A stretch of 42,826 nt of DNA from Clostridia bacterium (GCA_016290095.1 JAEESU010000010.1:219286-262111); one strand, 5' to 3'. Positions 17,560-26,773 are shown, numbered from the stretch's first letter. Translations and numbers: made by a program. The notes: generated from the sequence alone by a model not told the origin.

Positions 17560-18495
17560 ATGTTAAAAAGAAATTTCTTTTTACACTTTATATTATTTAT
17601 ATTTTTAATAACATATGCAATTTGTTCATTTGCAACAGAATCTGTACCCACAAATGAATTTGTATTCGATAATACTGTTAGAAAGCATCCTATGAATGCA
17701 ATACAAGTTCCAGAAAGAGATATTAACTTAAGAATTAATAATTTGTCGAGAGATGCCAAGGTATATCTTTATATTCCTACTGAAATGTTAAGATATAATA
17801 TGGAGAAGTTTCTAAATAATAATCTTAATAACGATTTTTTAATTGAGTCTTGGGAAGCAGATGATATAAAAGAATTATTAGATAATGAAAAATTTATAGA
17901 GTATGTAAAATATTTAAAAACATTTGGATTTAAAAAAGAAAGTAACGAAATAGAATTACGTCATTACAGTTTTTGCATTGATAGTGTTGAATTATTAGAT
18001 GATTATGTTGAATACAATGGAAATAAATATGTAAGTATGAAAGTATTTCCAAATGAAGATAATGAATTTAAAATTATAACAAAAGATTACTTTGTAAATT
18101 ACAATTCTAATAATATATTATTTATGATAGATGAATATGGTGCTAAAACATATATAGACCTTACAAATTATTCGTTTACTACAAACCCAAATTCTACAAA
18201 TATTACAGAAATGAATATTGATTATGATTTTCAAAGTAGTGTTGATCCTGATGAGATTGAAAGAATAACAACAATAGTGTATTTGATAATATATATTATT
18301 CTTTTAATAGTATTAATTATTATATTATCATTATTAATAAAACATCATATTAGAAAAAAAGAAGAATTAGAAGAACGTAAATTCTGGAAAAAGAAGTTAA
18401 CAAAAGAAGAGAAAAAAGCAGAAAAAAAACGCAAAAAAGAAGAACAAAAAGAATTACTAAAAGAAATAAAGAACAAAAAACATAAGAAGAAATAG
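17560..18495 (+). CDS. Exported single-pass membrane protein with a Lys/Glu-rich cytoplasmic tail
   Basis: A 311-residue protein with a clear layout and no family I recognise. A signal peptide covers about residues 1-26 (LHFILFIFLITYAICSFA), followed by a roughly 210-residue extracytoplasmic domain rich in Asn, Asp and Tyr. One C-terminal transmembrane helix lies at 237-259, and the cytoplasmic tail of about 50 residues is almost all Lys and Glu, probably a charged helix. It is type I in topology. The ribosome binding site is AAGGG. The gene is five bases upstream of the HExxH protein gene, and both share a promoter and terminator, so they probably act together, for example as membrane receptor or anchor and cytosolic peptidase; that link is inferred from position only. 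Confidence 0.8.
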   Translation: MLKRNFFLHFILFIFLITYAICSFATESVPTNEFVFDNTVRKHPMNAIQVPERDINLRINNLSRDAKVYLYIPTEMLRYNMEKFLNNNLNNDFLIESWEADDIKELLDNEKFIEYVKYLKTFGFKKESNEIELRHYSFCIDSVELLDDYVEYNGNKYVSMKVFPNEDNEFKIITKDYFVNYNSNNILFMIDEYGAKTYIDLTNYSFTTNPNSTNITEMNIDYDFQSSVDPDEIERITTIVYLIIYIILLIVLIIILSLLIKHHIRKKEELEERKFWKKKLTKEEKKAEKKRKKEEQKELLKEIKNKKHKKK

Positions 18496-18500
18496 GAAAA

Positions 18501-19484
18501 ATGAAAGATTTATTTTTAAAAAAACATGGTATAAAAGTTTATAGTGAATTAACTGATAATCAAAAAAGAATTATTGTTAATCAAGTAGCAAGCAAAATAG
18601 TAGGTACTTTTGCTTTTATTAAGCCTGACTATTTTGATTTATATTCATGCTTATACAATACAAAAATGTATTGTGCTGATATACCATCTAATATTTCAAC
18701 TGTAATTTATTCTTATAAAGAAAATGCTTTATATTTTTCAAATCATTTAAGTCTATATGATGTAAATGATGATATGATTCACGAATGTATCCATAGAATT
18801 CAATATGATAATATAAATAAAATTGGATTATGTAATATAAAAACTGGCAAAGGATTAATGCTTAATGAAGCTGCTGTTCAATATATTACAAATAGAGTAT
18901 TATCAGCAAAGGAAAGCTATGTACAAAAACAAGGCATTGAAATGAATACATCCGCCAAAAATAAGTTTCCAATCATAACAAATTTGATAGAGGAAATTGT
19001 GATTTTGTCTGGTGAAAATGAACTTATTAATGGTACATTAATATCTGATGGAACATATGAAAGACATTTAAAAGGATGTTTTGGAACAGATAACTATATA
19101 AAAATTAGAGATAGTATTGATGAAATTATGAGAATAAAATATTTAACTAATAAGTTTAATAAAGAACAAAATGATAAGAAAATGAAAGATATATATTTAA
19201 ATACTCAAAAACTTATTTATCAAAACTATTATGATTTCAACAAATTATATGATTTAGAACAAGTAAAACAAAAGCTAGAATTATTAAAAGAAAAGTTTAA
19301 AAACACTGAGATATATGAAGAATTTCTAATGTTTTACACTAACAAAATTAATGAAATAAAAATTGAAGAAAAGAAATTCACAGGACTAATAGTTATAGAT
19401 GAGAACAAGATTTTAAAGATATTTAATAAGTTTAAGATTTTAAAAAAATTACTGCAGACAGGATACGAAAAAAATTCCGATTAA
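18501..19484 (+). CDS. Putative HExxH zinc metallopeptidase, cytosolic, orphan family
   Basis: A 327-residue protein with no signal peptide or membrane segment. The key feature is HECIH at residues 94-98 inside a predicted helix (DDMIHECIHRIQ), followed 25 residues later by LNEAAVQYI with Glu123. HExxH plus a downstream Glu in an Asn-Glu-x-x-Ala helix is the layout of gluzincin metallopeptidases, where the two His and the Glu bind zinc. The C-terminal half is helical and Lys-rich, possibly a coiled coil at about 250-290. I do not recognise a named family. It follows the membrane protein gene by five bases with only a weak AGGA before its ATG. The hairpin of its terminator overlaps the end of the coding region. 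Peptidase activity is inferred from the motif. Confidence 0.75.
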   Translation: MKDLFLKKHGIKVYSELTDNQKRIIVNQVASKIVGTFAFIKPDYFDLYSCLYNTKMYCADIPSNISTVIYSYKENALYFSNHLSLYDVNDDMIHECIHRIQYDNINKIGLCNIKTGKGLMLNEAAVQYITNRVLSAKESYVQKQGIEMNTSAKNKFPIITNLIEEIVILSGENELINGTLISDGTYERHLKGCFGTDNYIKIRDSIDEIMRIKYLTNKFNKEQNDKKMKDIYLNTQKLIYQNYYDFNKLYDLEQVKQKLELLKEKFKNTEIYEEFLMFYTNKINEIKIEEKKFTGLIVIDENKILKIFNKFKILKKLLQTGYEKNSD

Positions 19485-19500
19485 TTATCGGAATTTTTTT
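19472..19500 (+). terminator. Terminator after the HExxH gene
   Basis: A 10-bp stem AAATTCCGAT / ATCGGAATTT with loop TAATT and a T-run. The stop codon of the gene at 19482-19484 lies in the loop. Confidence 0.9.
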
Positions 19501-19501
19501 A

Positions 19502-19530
19502 TTGTAATTAAGTAAAAAAAATGATAAAAT
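19502..19530 (+). promoter_or_regulatory. Promoter of the ABC exporter operon
   Basis: TTGTAA, 17 bases, TAAAAT with extended TG (ATGATAAAAT at 19521-19530), 28 bases before the first start codon. Confidence 0.6.
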
Positions 19531-19558
19531 TCTAAGTTGTATGTGAAAGGAAAAAATA

Positions 19559-21304
19559 ATGAAGAGAATGTTCAAAAAATTATTTGGTTCAGTAAGAGAA
19601 TATAAAAAAGAATCCCTTCTAGCACCAACTTTTATCGTTGGAGAAGTAATTCTTGAAGTATTAATACCATATTTAATGGCTAAGCTACTTGATTATGGCA
19701 TATATGCAGGAGAAATGAGCATGATATATAAAATTGGATTACAACTAGTATTATGTGCTTTATTATCATTATGCTGCGGTATATGTGCTGCTATATTTGC
19801 TTCAAAGGCATCTGCTGGTTTTGGCAAAAATCTAAGGAAAGACTTGTACTATAAAGTTCAAGATTATTCATTTAGTAATATAGATAAATTTAGCACATCT
19901 AGTATTGTAACAAGACTTACAACAGATGTAACTAATCTTCAAATGGCATATCAAATGCTAATTCGTGTTGCGATAAGAGCGCCTTTAATGCTTATATTTG
20001 CACTTATAATGGCACTAAGGATTAATGTAAAACTTTCATTAATCTTCTTATTAGTAGTTCCTTTGATAGGAATTTCAATTGTATTTATAGGAAGAAAAGC
20101 ACATCCTATTTTTGAAAAAGTATTTGATAATTATGATGAATTAAATAATGTAGTTGAAGAAAATGTTTCCGGAATAAGAGTTGTTAAATCTTATGTATTA
20201 GAAGATGCAGAAACAGAAAAATTTAAAAAGAAATCTCAAGAAATATATAATGGATTTGTAAAAGCAGAAAAATTAATGGCATTAAACTCTCCAATTATGC
20301 AATTTGCAACATATTGTACAATGATTTTAATTTGTTGGTTTGGAGCAAGAATGATTGTTTTTTCAAATATGACTGAGCTTACAACAGGAGAACTTGCAAG
20401 TTTAATTACATACTCAATCCAAATATTAATTAGCTTAATGATGTTAAGTATGATGCTTGTGCTTAGTACATTAGCATTATCTGCTGCAGAAAGAGTGTTT
20501 AAAATATTAGATGAAAATCCAGACATAAAAAATCCAGAAAACCCTGTAATGGAAGTAAAAGATGGTTCAATTAAATTTAATAATGTTTCATTTAGCTATA
20601 TAAAAGATAAAGATAAAGAAGTATTAAAAAATATAAATCTTGACATAAAACAAGGCGAAGTGGTTGGAATTATTGGTGGTACAGGTGATGGTAAATCAAG
20701 TTTAGTAAACTTAATTCCAAGACTTTACGATGTAACAGAAGGAGAACTTTTAGTTGGCGGAATAAATGTAAAAAATTATGATCTAAAAGTTCTAAGAGAT
20801 AAAGTATCATGTGTTCTTCAAAAAAATGTTTTATTCTCTGGAACAATAAAAGATAATCTTCGTTTTGGAAACAAGAATGCAACAGATGAGGAAATGATAA
20901 ATGCATGTAAACTTGCTCAAGCAGATGGATTTATTCAAGATTTTCCAGATAAATATGATACATATATAGAACAAGGCGGAACAAATGTATCTGGTGGTCA
21001 AAAACAAAGATTATGTATTGCAAGAGCTTTATTAAAAGATCCAAAAATATTAATATTAGATGATTCAACATCAGCAGTTGATACAAAAACTGATGCACTA
21101 ATTAGAAGAGCATTTAAAGAAGAGATTCCAAACGTTACAAAATTGATTATTGCTCAAAGAATTTCTTCAGTAGAAGATGCAGATAAAATAATTGTTTTAA
21201 ATAATGGAAAAATTGATGGAATTGGAACACATGAAGAGCTCCTAAAGAATAATGAGATTTATAGAGAAGTCTATGAATCTCAAACAAAAGGGGGTGAGGA
21301 CTAA
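19559..21304 (+). CDS. ABC exporter half-transporter, degenerate-site subunit (BmrC/YheI-like)
   Basis: A 581-residue type IV ABC exporter half: six transmembrane helices in about residues 1-320, then an ATPase domain. Walker A is GGTGDGKSS at 373-381, the signature is VSGGQKQRL, and Walker B is ILILDDST with Asp502 where the catalytic Glu normally stands. The switch His is replaced by Gln533 (IIAQRISS). Those two changes are the hallmark of the catalytically weak subunit in heterodimeric exporters such as BmrCD and TM287/288. The partner is the next gene, whose ATG overlaps this stop by one base. The ribosome binding site is AAAGGA. Substrate unknown; drugs, peptides or lipids are typical for the family. 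Confidence 0.93.
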   Translation: MKRMFKKLFGSVREYKKESLLAPTFIVGEVILEVLIPYLMAKLLDYGIYAGEMSMIYKIGLQLVLCALLSLCCGICAAIFASKASAGFGKNLRKDLYYKVQDYSFSNIDKFSTSSIVTRLTTDVTNLQMAYQMLIRVAIRAPLMLIFALIMALRINVKLSLIFLLVVPLIGISIVFIGRKAHPIFEKVFDNYDELNNVVEENVSGIRVVKSYVLEDAETEKFKKKSQEIYNGFVKAEKLMALNSPIMQFATYCTMILICWFGARMIVFSNMTELTTGELASLITYSIQILISLMMLSMMLVLSTLALSAAERVFKILDENPDIKNPENPVMEVKDGSIKFNNVSFSYIKDKDKEVLKNINLDIKQGEVVGIIGGTGDGKSSLVNLIPRLYDVTEGELLVGGINVKNYDLKVLRDKVSCVLQKNVLFSGTIKDNLRFGNKNATDEEMINACKLAQADGFIQDFPDKYDTYIEQGGTNVSGGQKQRLCIARALLKDPKILILDDSTSAVDTKTDALIRRAFKEEIPNVTKLIIAQRISSVEDADKIIVLNNGKIDGIGTHEELLKNNEIYREVYESQTKGGED

Positions 21305-23199
21305 TGCCACCTACAAATATGAAAATTAAAAAATCAAGCATGAAGTTTTCTAAAGGAACAGTGAAAAGACTTTTTCATATGATAACAAAAGATCATAAAA
21401 AACAATTGGTGTTTGTTATAGTTTGTATATTAATAAGTGCAGTGGCATCAGTTGCTAGTCCGTTGTTTTTGAAAACAATTATTGATGATTACATTACACC
21501 ACTATTATCAATAAATAATCCAAGTTTTAATGGAATGCTAAAAATTATATCAGTAATGATTTTAATTTATATTATTGGAATTTTAACAACATATATATAC
21601 AATAGATTAATGTCTATTATAGCACAAAGTGTACTTAAAAATGTTAGAAATGAAATGTTTGAAAAAATGCAAAGATTACCAATTAAATTCTTTGACACAA
21701 ATACGCATGGTGATGTAATGAGCTATTATACAAATGATGCAGATACATTAAGAGAAATGATTTCAAGAAGTCTGCCACAATTTATATCATCTATATTTTC
21801 ACTAGTAACAGTATTATTTTCAATGATATACTTAAGTCCACAGCTTACAATTTTTGCTATGTTATTTGTTTTATTAATTTTATTTACTTCTAAAAAAGTT
21901 ACAGGAAATAGTGCAAAATTCTTTATAGGACAACAAAAGTCTCTTGGAAAAGTAAATGGATATATTGAAGAAATGATTAATGGCCAGAAAGTAGTAAAAG
22001 TATTTACATACGAAGAAAGAGCAGAAGAAGCATTTAATAAAATTAATGAAGAATTATTTACAAATCAAGTAAAAGCAAATACTTTTGCAAACATTTTAAT
22101 GCCTACGCTTGCAAACTTGGGAAATATTGAATATGTTTTAATGGCTATTATTGGTGGATATTTAGCAATAAACAATATTGTACCTGGAATTACAGTTGGA
22201 ATCATGGCATCATTTTTGGCATTAGTTAGAAGCTTTAATCAACCAATAAATCAAATATCAAACCAAATAAATTTGATTATTATGGCATTAGCAGGTGCAG
22301 AAAGAATTTTCTATCTTATAGATCAAGAACCAGAAGTTGATAATGGATATGTTACATTAGTAAATGCAAAAATAAATGGAGATAAAATAGAAGAAACAGA
22401 TGAATATACTGGAAAATGGGCATGGAAACATCCACATCATGATGGAAGATTAGAATATGTAGAATTAAAAGGGCATATTGAATTTACAGATGTAGATTTT
22501 GCTTATGAAGAAGGTCATACTGTGCTTCACAATATTTCATTATATGCAAAACCTGGTCAAAAAATAGCATTTGTTGGTGCAACAGGAGCTGGAAAAACAA
22601 CTATAACAAATTTGATTAATAGATTTTATGATATCGAAGATGGAAAAATTAGATATGATGGAATAAATATTAATAAAATTAAAAAAGCAGATTTAAGAAA
22701 ATCACTTGGAATGGTTTTACAGGACACAAATTTATTTACAGGTACAATAAAAGAAAATATTAAATATGTAAATCCTAATGCAACAGATGAAGATGTAATT
22801 AATGCAGCAAAAATTGCTAATGCACATAATTTTATATCAAATCTACCTAATGGATATGATACAATGCTTACTGAAAATGGAAGTCAATTGTCACAAGGTC
22901 AAAGACAATTGCTTTCAATTGCAAGAGCTGCTTTAGCAAATCCACCAGTAATGATACTTGATGAAGCTACATCAAGTATTGATACAAGAACTGAAAAAAT
23001 AGTTCAAGATGGTATGGATAAACTTATGGAAGGTAGGACAGTTTTTGTAATAGCACATAGGCTTTCTACTGTAAGAAATGCAAAAGCAATTATGGTTATG
23101 GATCATGGAAGAATTATAGAGAGAGGCAACCATGAAGATTTAATTGCATTAAAAGGACAATATTATTCACTATACACAGGAGCATCTGAACTAGAATAG
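21304..23199 (+). CDS. ABC exporter half-transporter, catalytic subunit (BmrD/YheH-like)
   Basis: A 631-residue partner of the preceding protein. Six transmembrane helices occupy about residues 30-340. An insertion of roughly 40 residues rich in Trp, His and acidic residues (GKWAWKHPHHDGR) precedes the ATPase domain. Walker A is GATGAGKTT, the signature is a variant LSQGQRQLL, Walker B ends in ILDEATSSID with the catalytic Glu, and the His switch is intact (VIAHRLSTV). It is therefore the subunit providing the normal residues for the active site. The N-terminal extension MPPTNMKIKKSSMKFSKG is basic and cytosolic. Translation is coupled to the first subunit by a TAATG overlap with GGGGGTGAGG upstream. 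Confidence 0.93.
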   Translation: MPPTNMKIKKSSMKFSKGTVKRLFHMITKDHKKQLVFVIVCILISAVASVASPLFLKTIIDDYITPLLSINNPSFNGMLKIISVMILIYIIGILTTYIYNRLMSIIAQSVLKNVRNEMFEKMQRLPIKFFDTNTHGDVMSYYTNDADTLREMISRSLPQFISSIFSLVTVLFSMIYLSPQLTIFAMLFVLLILFTSKKVTGNSAKFFIGQQKSLGKVNGYIEEMINGQKVVKVFTYEERAEEAFNKINEELFTNQVKANTFANILMPTLANLGNIEYVLMAIIGGYLAINNIVPGITVGIMASFLALVRSFNQPINQISNQINLIIMALAGAERIFYLIDQEPEVDNGYVTLVNAKINGDKIEETDEYTGKWAWKHPHHDGRLEYVELKGHIEFTDVDFAYEEGHTVLHNISLYAKPGQKIAFVGATGAGKTTITNLINRFYDIEDGKIRYDGININKIKKADLRKSLGMVLQDTNLFTGTIKENIKYVNPNATDEDVINAAKIANAHNFISNLPNGYDTMLTENGSQLSQGQRQLLSIARAALANPPVMILDEATSSIDTRTEKIVQDGMDKLMEGRTVFVIAHRLSTVRNAKAIMVMDHGRIIERGNHEDLIALKGQYYSLYTGASELE

Positions 23200-23216
23200 A
23201 GAAAGGAAGAAAATAA

Positions 23217-24167
23217 ATGGAACCAATTTTTTTAGAACCAGCATTTAAAGATTATATATGGGGGGGAACAAGAATTAAATATAGTTTAAATAAACATACA
23301 CCTTATGAAAAAACGGCAGAGAGTTGGGAGGTTTCAACTAATCCTGACGGAAAAAGTATTATTAGAAATGGAACATATAAAGGTGAAACTTTGTATGATT
23401 TATTTGATTATAAAGAAGTTAGAAAAGAGATTTTTGGTACAAAAACTAGTGATATGGATAAATTTCCTTTATTAGTTAAATTTATTGATGCAGAATCTAA
23501 CCTTTCAGTTCAAGTTCATCCTAATGATGAATATGCTAGAAAATATGAAAACAGTGATGGAAAAACTGAAATGTGGTATATTATGGATGCAGGAGAAAAT
23601 GCACAAATTATATGTGGTTTGAAAGAAGATGTAACAACGCGTCAATTAGCAGAAGCGATAAATACTGATACTATTGAACCAATTTTAAATTATGTTAATG
23701 TTAAACCTGGTGATGTTATATACATTCCTTCTGGAACTATACATGCAATTTTAGGAAATACTTTAATTTGTGAAATACAACAAAATAGTAATCTTACATA
23801 TAGAGTTTACGATTGGGGTAGAGTAGGAAAAGATGGCAAGCCAAGAGAACTTCATAAACAAAAAGCAATTGATGTAATAGATTGTTCTCAAAAACCTCAA
23901 ATTAAAAATACAGACAATTTAGAATCAGATTCGAATATTATCTCATCTGAATATTTTAAAACAGATAAAATTAATTTAAACGGTTCAGAAAAATTATCTT
24001 CTAATGTAGAAACATTTTATATTATGAATGTAGTAAAAGGATTTGGTAAATTAATTACAGGAAATAATGAATACGAAATAAAATATGGAGATAGTTTTAT
24101 AATTCCAGCTACTCTTGGAGAATTTGAATTACAAGGAAATATGGAATTATTAAAATCTTATTTATAA
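23217..24167 (+). CDS. manA: Class I mannose-6-phosphate isomerase
   Basis: Interconverts mannose 6-phosphate and fructose 6-phosphate in the cytoplasm, using zinc. The 316-residue length is typical of the short Firmicutes type. Metal ligands can be placed as Gln99 and His101 (SVQVHPNDEYA), Glu118 (TEMWYI) and His176 (IPSGTIHAI). The active-site Arg segment is NLTYRVYDWGR. The N-terminus PIFLEPAFKDYIWGG is characteristic. The ribosome binding site is AAAGGAAG. It is followed after one base by the DUF6873-like gene and probably shares a transcript with it and the Nudix gene. No separate promoter or terminator was found after the ABC exporter, 17 bases upstream, so it may be part of that operon. 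Confidence 0.95.
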   Translation: MEPIFLEPAFKDYIWGGTRIKYSLNKHTPYEKTAESWEVSTNPDGKSIIRNGTYKGETLYDLFDYKEVRKEIFGTKTSDMDKFPLLVKFIDAESNLSVQVHPNDEYARKYENSDGKTEMWYIMDAGENAQIICGLKEDVTTRQLAEAINTDTIEPILNYVNVKPGDVIYIPSGTIHAILGNTLICEIQQNSNLTYRVYDWGRVGKDGKPRELHKQKAIDVIDCSQKPQIKNTDNLESDSNIISSEYFKTDKINLNGSEKLSSNVETFYIMNVVKGFGKLITGNNEYEIKYGDSFIIPATLGEFELQGNMELLKSYL

Positions 24168-24168
24168 A

Positions 24169-24876
24169 ATGAAAAATTTATTTATTGATTATCGAATGAG
24201 AGATTGTGAAAAGAATAAATTAAAAGAAATAGGTTATCAATTAATTGATGTACCTATTAACAAAAATCTTTATCCAGAAATATCTTCTCATGTCGATGTA
24301 CATGTATGTAAAATTAATAATAAAATAGTTTTAGAAAATTCACTTTATAACTATATTAATAAAAATGTATTTATTAGAGGCAATAGTTCAGTATTTGAAA
24401 AATATCCAGAAGATATTAAATATAATGTTTGTATTATTGGAAATAAAGCGATTCACAATTTTAAATATACAGATACTAAAATATTAGATTTATTAAAAGA
24501 ATATGGCTATGAATTAATTGATGTAAAACAAGGATATTCAAAATGCTCTATAGCAATAATTGATGATAATAGTGTTATTCTTTCTGATAAAGGATTATAT
24601 AATATATTAAAAAATTATAATATTGATATTTTGTTTTTAGATTATGAGCCAGATATAAAATTATTATCTGAGATAGGGTATAGCAATAAAAATGGATTTA
24701 TTGGTGGTGCAATTTCGAGAATAGATGATTATATATTTATTACAGGCGATTTGAATAAAATTGATAAGGAAAATAAAATTAGAAGCTTTATAGAATCTAA
24801 AAATCTTAAAATTATAGATTTCAAAAATTTAGATGTTATAGATTATGGTGGAATTGTTGAATTGGAGGATTGTTAA
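24169..24876 (+). CDS. DUF6873-like protein (possible guanidine-modifying-enzyme fold)
   Basis: A 235-residue cytosolic protein. The overall pattern (MKNLFIDYRM opening, ISSHVDVHVCKI at about 38-49, a repeat of similar motifs such as GYELIDVKQGYSKCS, and FIGGAISRIDDYIFITGD) resembles what NCBI names 'DUF6873 family GME fold protein', found widely in Clostridia. Similar Gly-Tyr/Leu-Ile-Asp-Val units recur (residues about 22-29 and 113-120), as expected for a pseudo-symmetric propeller of the amidinotransferase superfamily. No ribosome binding site is visible and the ATG follows the manA stop by one base, so translation probably depends on coupling. The family name is recalled, not searched, and no activity is known. 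Confidence 0.6.
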   Translation: MKNLFIDYRMRDCEKNKLKEIGYQLIDVPINKNLYPEISSHVDVHVCKINNKIVLENSLYNYINKNVFIRGNSSVFEKYPEDIKYNVCIIGNKAIHNFKYTDTKILDLLKEYGYELIDVKQGYSKCSIAIIDDNSVILSDKGLYNILKNYNIDILFLDYEPDIKLLSEIGYSNKNGFIGGAISRIDDYIFITGDLNKIDKENKIRSFIESKNLKIIDFKNLDVIDYGGIVELEDC

Positions 24877-25415
24877 TGGAAATAAGAGATCTTTATGATA
24901 TTAATAAAAAATTAACAGGAAAAACCATTAAAGCAGGAGAGAAGATTCCGAAAGGAAATTACATACTAGTTGTTTTAGTAATGATAAAAAACTCAAACGG
25001 TGAATATTTAATTCAAAAGCGAGCAGAAGGAAAAAAGAGTTTATATGGAGCAACAGGAGGGCACTGTAAAAGTGGTGAAACTGGTTTAATGGGAGCAATA
25101 ACAGAAACAAAAGAAGAGCTTGGAATTAAACTTAATCCTGAAGAACTAACACTTCTATATGGCGGACGTCAAGATGATACACAAGTTTTTTATGAAGTTT
25201 TTTATACTCAAAAAGATATAGATATTAATAATTTAAAAATTCAAAAAGATGAAGTTGATTCAGTCGAATGGATGAATGTTAGCAAAATTAAAGCACTTGT
25301 TGGTAAAAGCCAATTTTTAGAATATCATGTTGATGAAATTTTTAAGGCTATTGAACTTCTAGATGTATTAACTAATAAAAGTCAAAAAAGACTATATTCA
25401 GGGGAAGAAAGATAA
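24876..25415 (+). CDS. Nudix hydrolase, YfcD/Idi-like
   Basis: A 179-residue Nudix protein. The Nudix box is GHCKSGETGLMGAITETKEELG at about residues 67-88 (named by position), which fits G-x5-E-x7-RE-x2-EE-x-G except that Arg is Thr (TE instead of RE). The N-terminus (EIRDLYDINKKLTGKTI, then an IPKGNYILVV strand and LIQKRAEGKK) is that of the YfcD/isopentenyl-diphosphate-isomerase-like branch. Substrate unknown. The ATG overlaps the stop of the preceding gene (TAATG), with TTGGAGGA nine bases upstream; an in-frame TTG six bases earlier is rejected. Last gene before a bidirectional terminator. Confidence 0.88.
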   Translation: MEIRDLYDINKKLTGKTIKAGEKIPKGNYILVVLVMIKNSNGEYLIQKRAEGKKSLYGATGGHCKSGETGLMGAITETKEELGIKLNPEELTLLYGGRQDDTQVFYEVFYTQKDIDINNLKIQKDEVDSVEWMNVSKIKALVGKSQFLEYHVDEIFKAIELLDVLTNKSQKRLYSGEER

Positions 25416-25420
25416 AGTAA

Positions 25421-25457
25421 AGAGATATTAAGTAATACTTAATATCTCTATTTTATT
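25421..25457. terminator. Bidirectional terminator between the Nudix and GH30 genes
   Basis: A perfect 12-bp stem AGAGATATTAAG / CTTAATATCTCT, five-base loop, then ATTTTATTT. The GH30 stop codon (25448-25450) lies inside the right arm. Confidence 0.88.
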
Positions 25458-26773
25458 TGATACGTAACAATAGCATGAGCATCTAAATTATCATGAATTA
25501 AAATATCATTAATGCAAAGGTTATATTCTTTATTAAATCCATTTCTATTTAATAAAACTATTATAATTGAATTATCTGGATTAAGAAAAGATGTAACTCC
25601 AATTCTATCAGTATATTTACTATAAGCAATTCTTTTACTTCCAGTTTTTATAAAATGACTAAAATGTTTTATATAGTAGTATGTAAGATTTTTAATATAA
25701 TCTGTATTATCTTGATTTAACATTATAGGACTGTTACAGAAATTTGCTTTATGGTTTGGACCGCCTCTGTAATCTAATATTAAATTCCAATCAATATATG
25801 CATTTGTACCGGCATTTAAATCGCCTAAAATATCATGAGCATATATTTCACCATTTTTTACCTCGTCATCTTGGGCAAAATTAGAATATCCAGTACAACC
25901 TTCAGTATGAATTAAAATTTTTCCTGGAAAAGTTTCGCTAACTAAATTAATATTTTCAAAATGATCTCCAGTATACCAATGAAATGCAATACCACTAATA
26001 TCATTTAATGCCTCTTTGTTATTTAATTCTTCTAGTGCTCTAGAAAATACTTTTTCCTTGTTATGGTCCCAAATTAGTATTTTAGTATTAATATCATTTT
26101 TTTGAAAAGTAGGATATAAGTATTTAATAATAAAATCAGCTTCTTCCTTAGGTGAATATATACAAGATTCCCAAATTTGAGTTGCATTTGGCTCATTTTG
26201 AGCAGTGATATATTTTATATTAATTCCTAATTCTTGATATGCTAAAATATATTTTGACAAATAATCTGCATAATTTTGTTTATATTTATCAGCAAGTTTA
26301 CCACCAAAAACAAGCATTTTATTTGATTTCATAAATTTTGGTGGACTCCATGGAGAAGCGAGAAAAGTAATATTTTGTTTAATTTCTTTAGCAGAATTAA
26401 CTAATGGTATTATATAGTTTTTATCTTTTTCAATATTAAAGTCTGATAAATCTATTTTATTAGAATACGAATATGATTTTAGTGAAAAATCAGAACTCCC
26501 AATAGGTAGTCTTCCAAAATTATAATTAAGTCCCTCTTCAGAAAAATAATCTTTTATCAAACTTTCTCTTTTGTTTTTATCTAATAAGCTATATGTATAT
26601 CCAGAAGCTTCTGTAAAAGCACCACCAAATCCAAGAAATTCTTGATATTTGATATTAGGGTATATTTGAATAATTTGTTTTTCTAACTTTTCAGAGTATG
26701 TTTTTGGTTTAATAATTGATTTTGAAAATAACATATTTCTTTTATAATTTGTTTCAAATTTAAATATTTCCAT
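25448..26773 (-). CDS. Glycoside hydrolase family 30 protein (glucosylceramidase-like), intracellular
   Basis: A 441-residue (beta/alpha)8 glycosidase of GH30, subfamily-1 type. Family signatures are the opening FLGFGGAFTEASGYTYS at residues 46-62, RLPIGSSDFS, LASPWSPPKFMKSN at 138-151, the acid/base AQNEP with Glu194, and the nucleophile ILIHTEGC with Glu291. A C-terminal beta-sandwich (ITSFLNPDNSIIIVLLNRNG type) completes the family architecture. No signal peptide or anchor is present, so it likely works inside the cell on imported beta-glucosides or beta-xylosides; specificity cannot be read. It is alone on the minus strand with its own promoter, diverging from the LRR gene. GAGAGG is the ribosome binding site. 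Confidence 0.92.
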   Translation of the reverse strand: MEIFKFETNYKRNMLFSKSIIKPKTYSEKLEKQIIQIYPNIKYQEFLGFGGAFTEASGYTYSLLDKNKRESLIKDYFSEEGLNYNFGRLPIGSSDFSLKSYSYSNKIDLSDFNIEKDKNYIIPLVNSAKEIKQNITFLASPWSPPKFMKSNKMLVFGGKLADKYKQNYADYLSKYILAYQELGINIKYITAQNEPNATQIWESCIYSPKEEADFIIKYLYPTFQKNDINTKILIWDHNKEKVFSRALEELNNKEALNDISGIAFHWYTGDHFENINLVSETFPGKILIHTEGCTGYSNFAQDDEVKNGEIYAHDILGDLNAGTNAYIDWNLILDYRGGPNHKANFCNSPIMLNQDNTDYIKNLTYYYIKHFSHFIKTGSKRIAYSKYTDRIGVTSFLNPDNSIIIVLLNRNGFNKEYNLCINDILIHDNLDAHAIVTYQIK

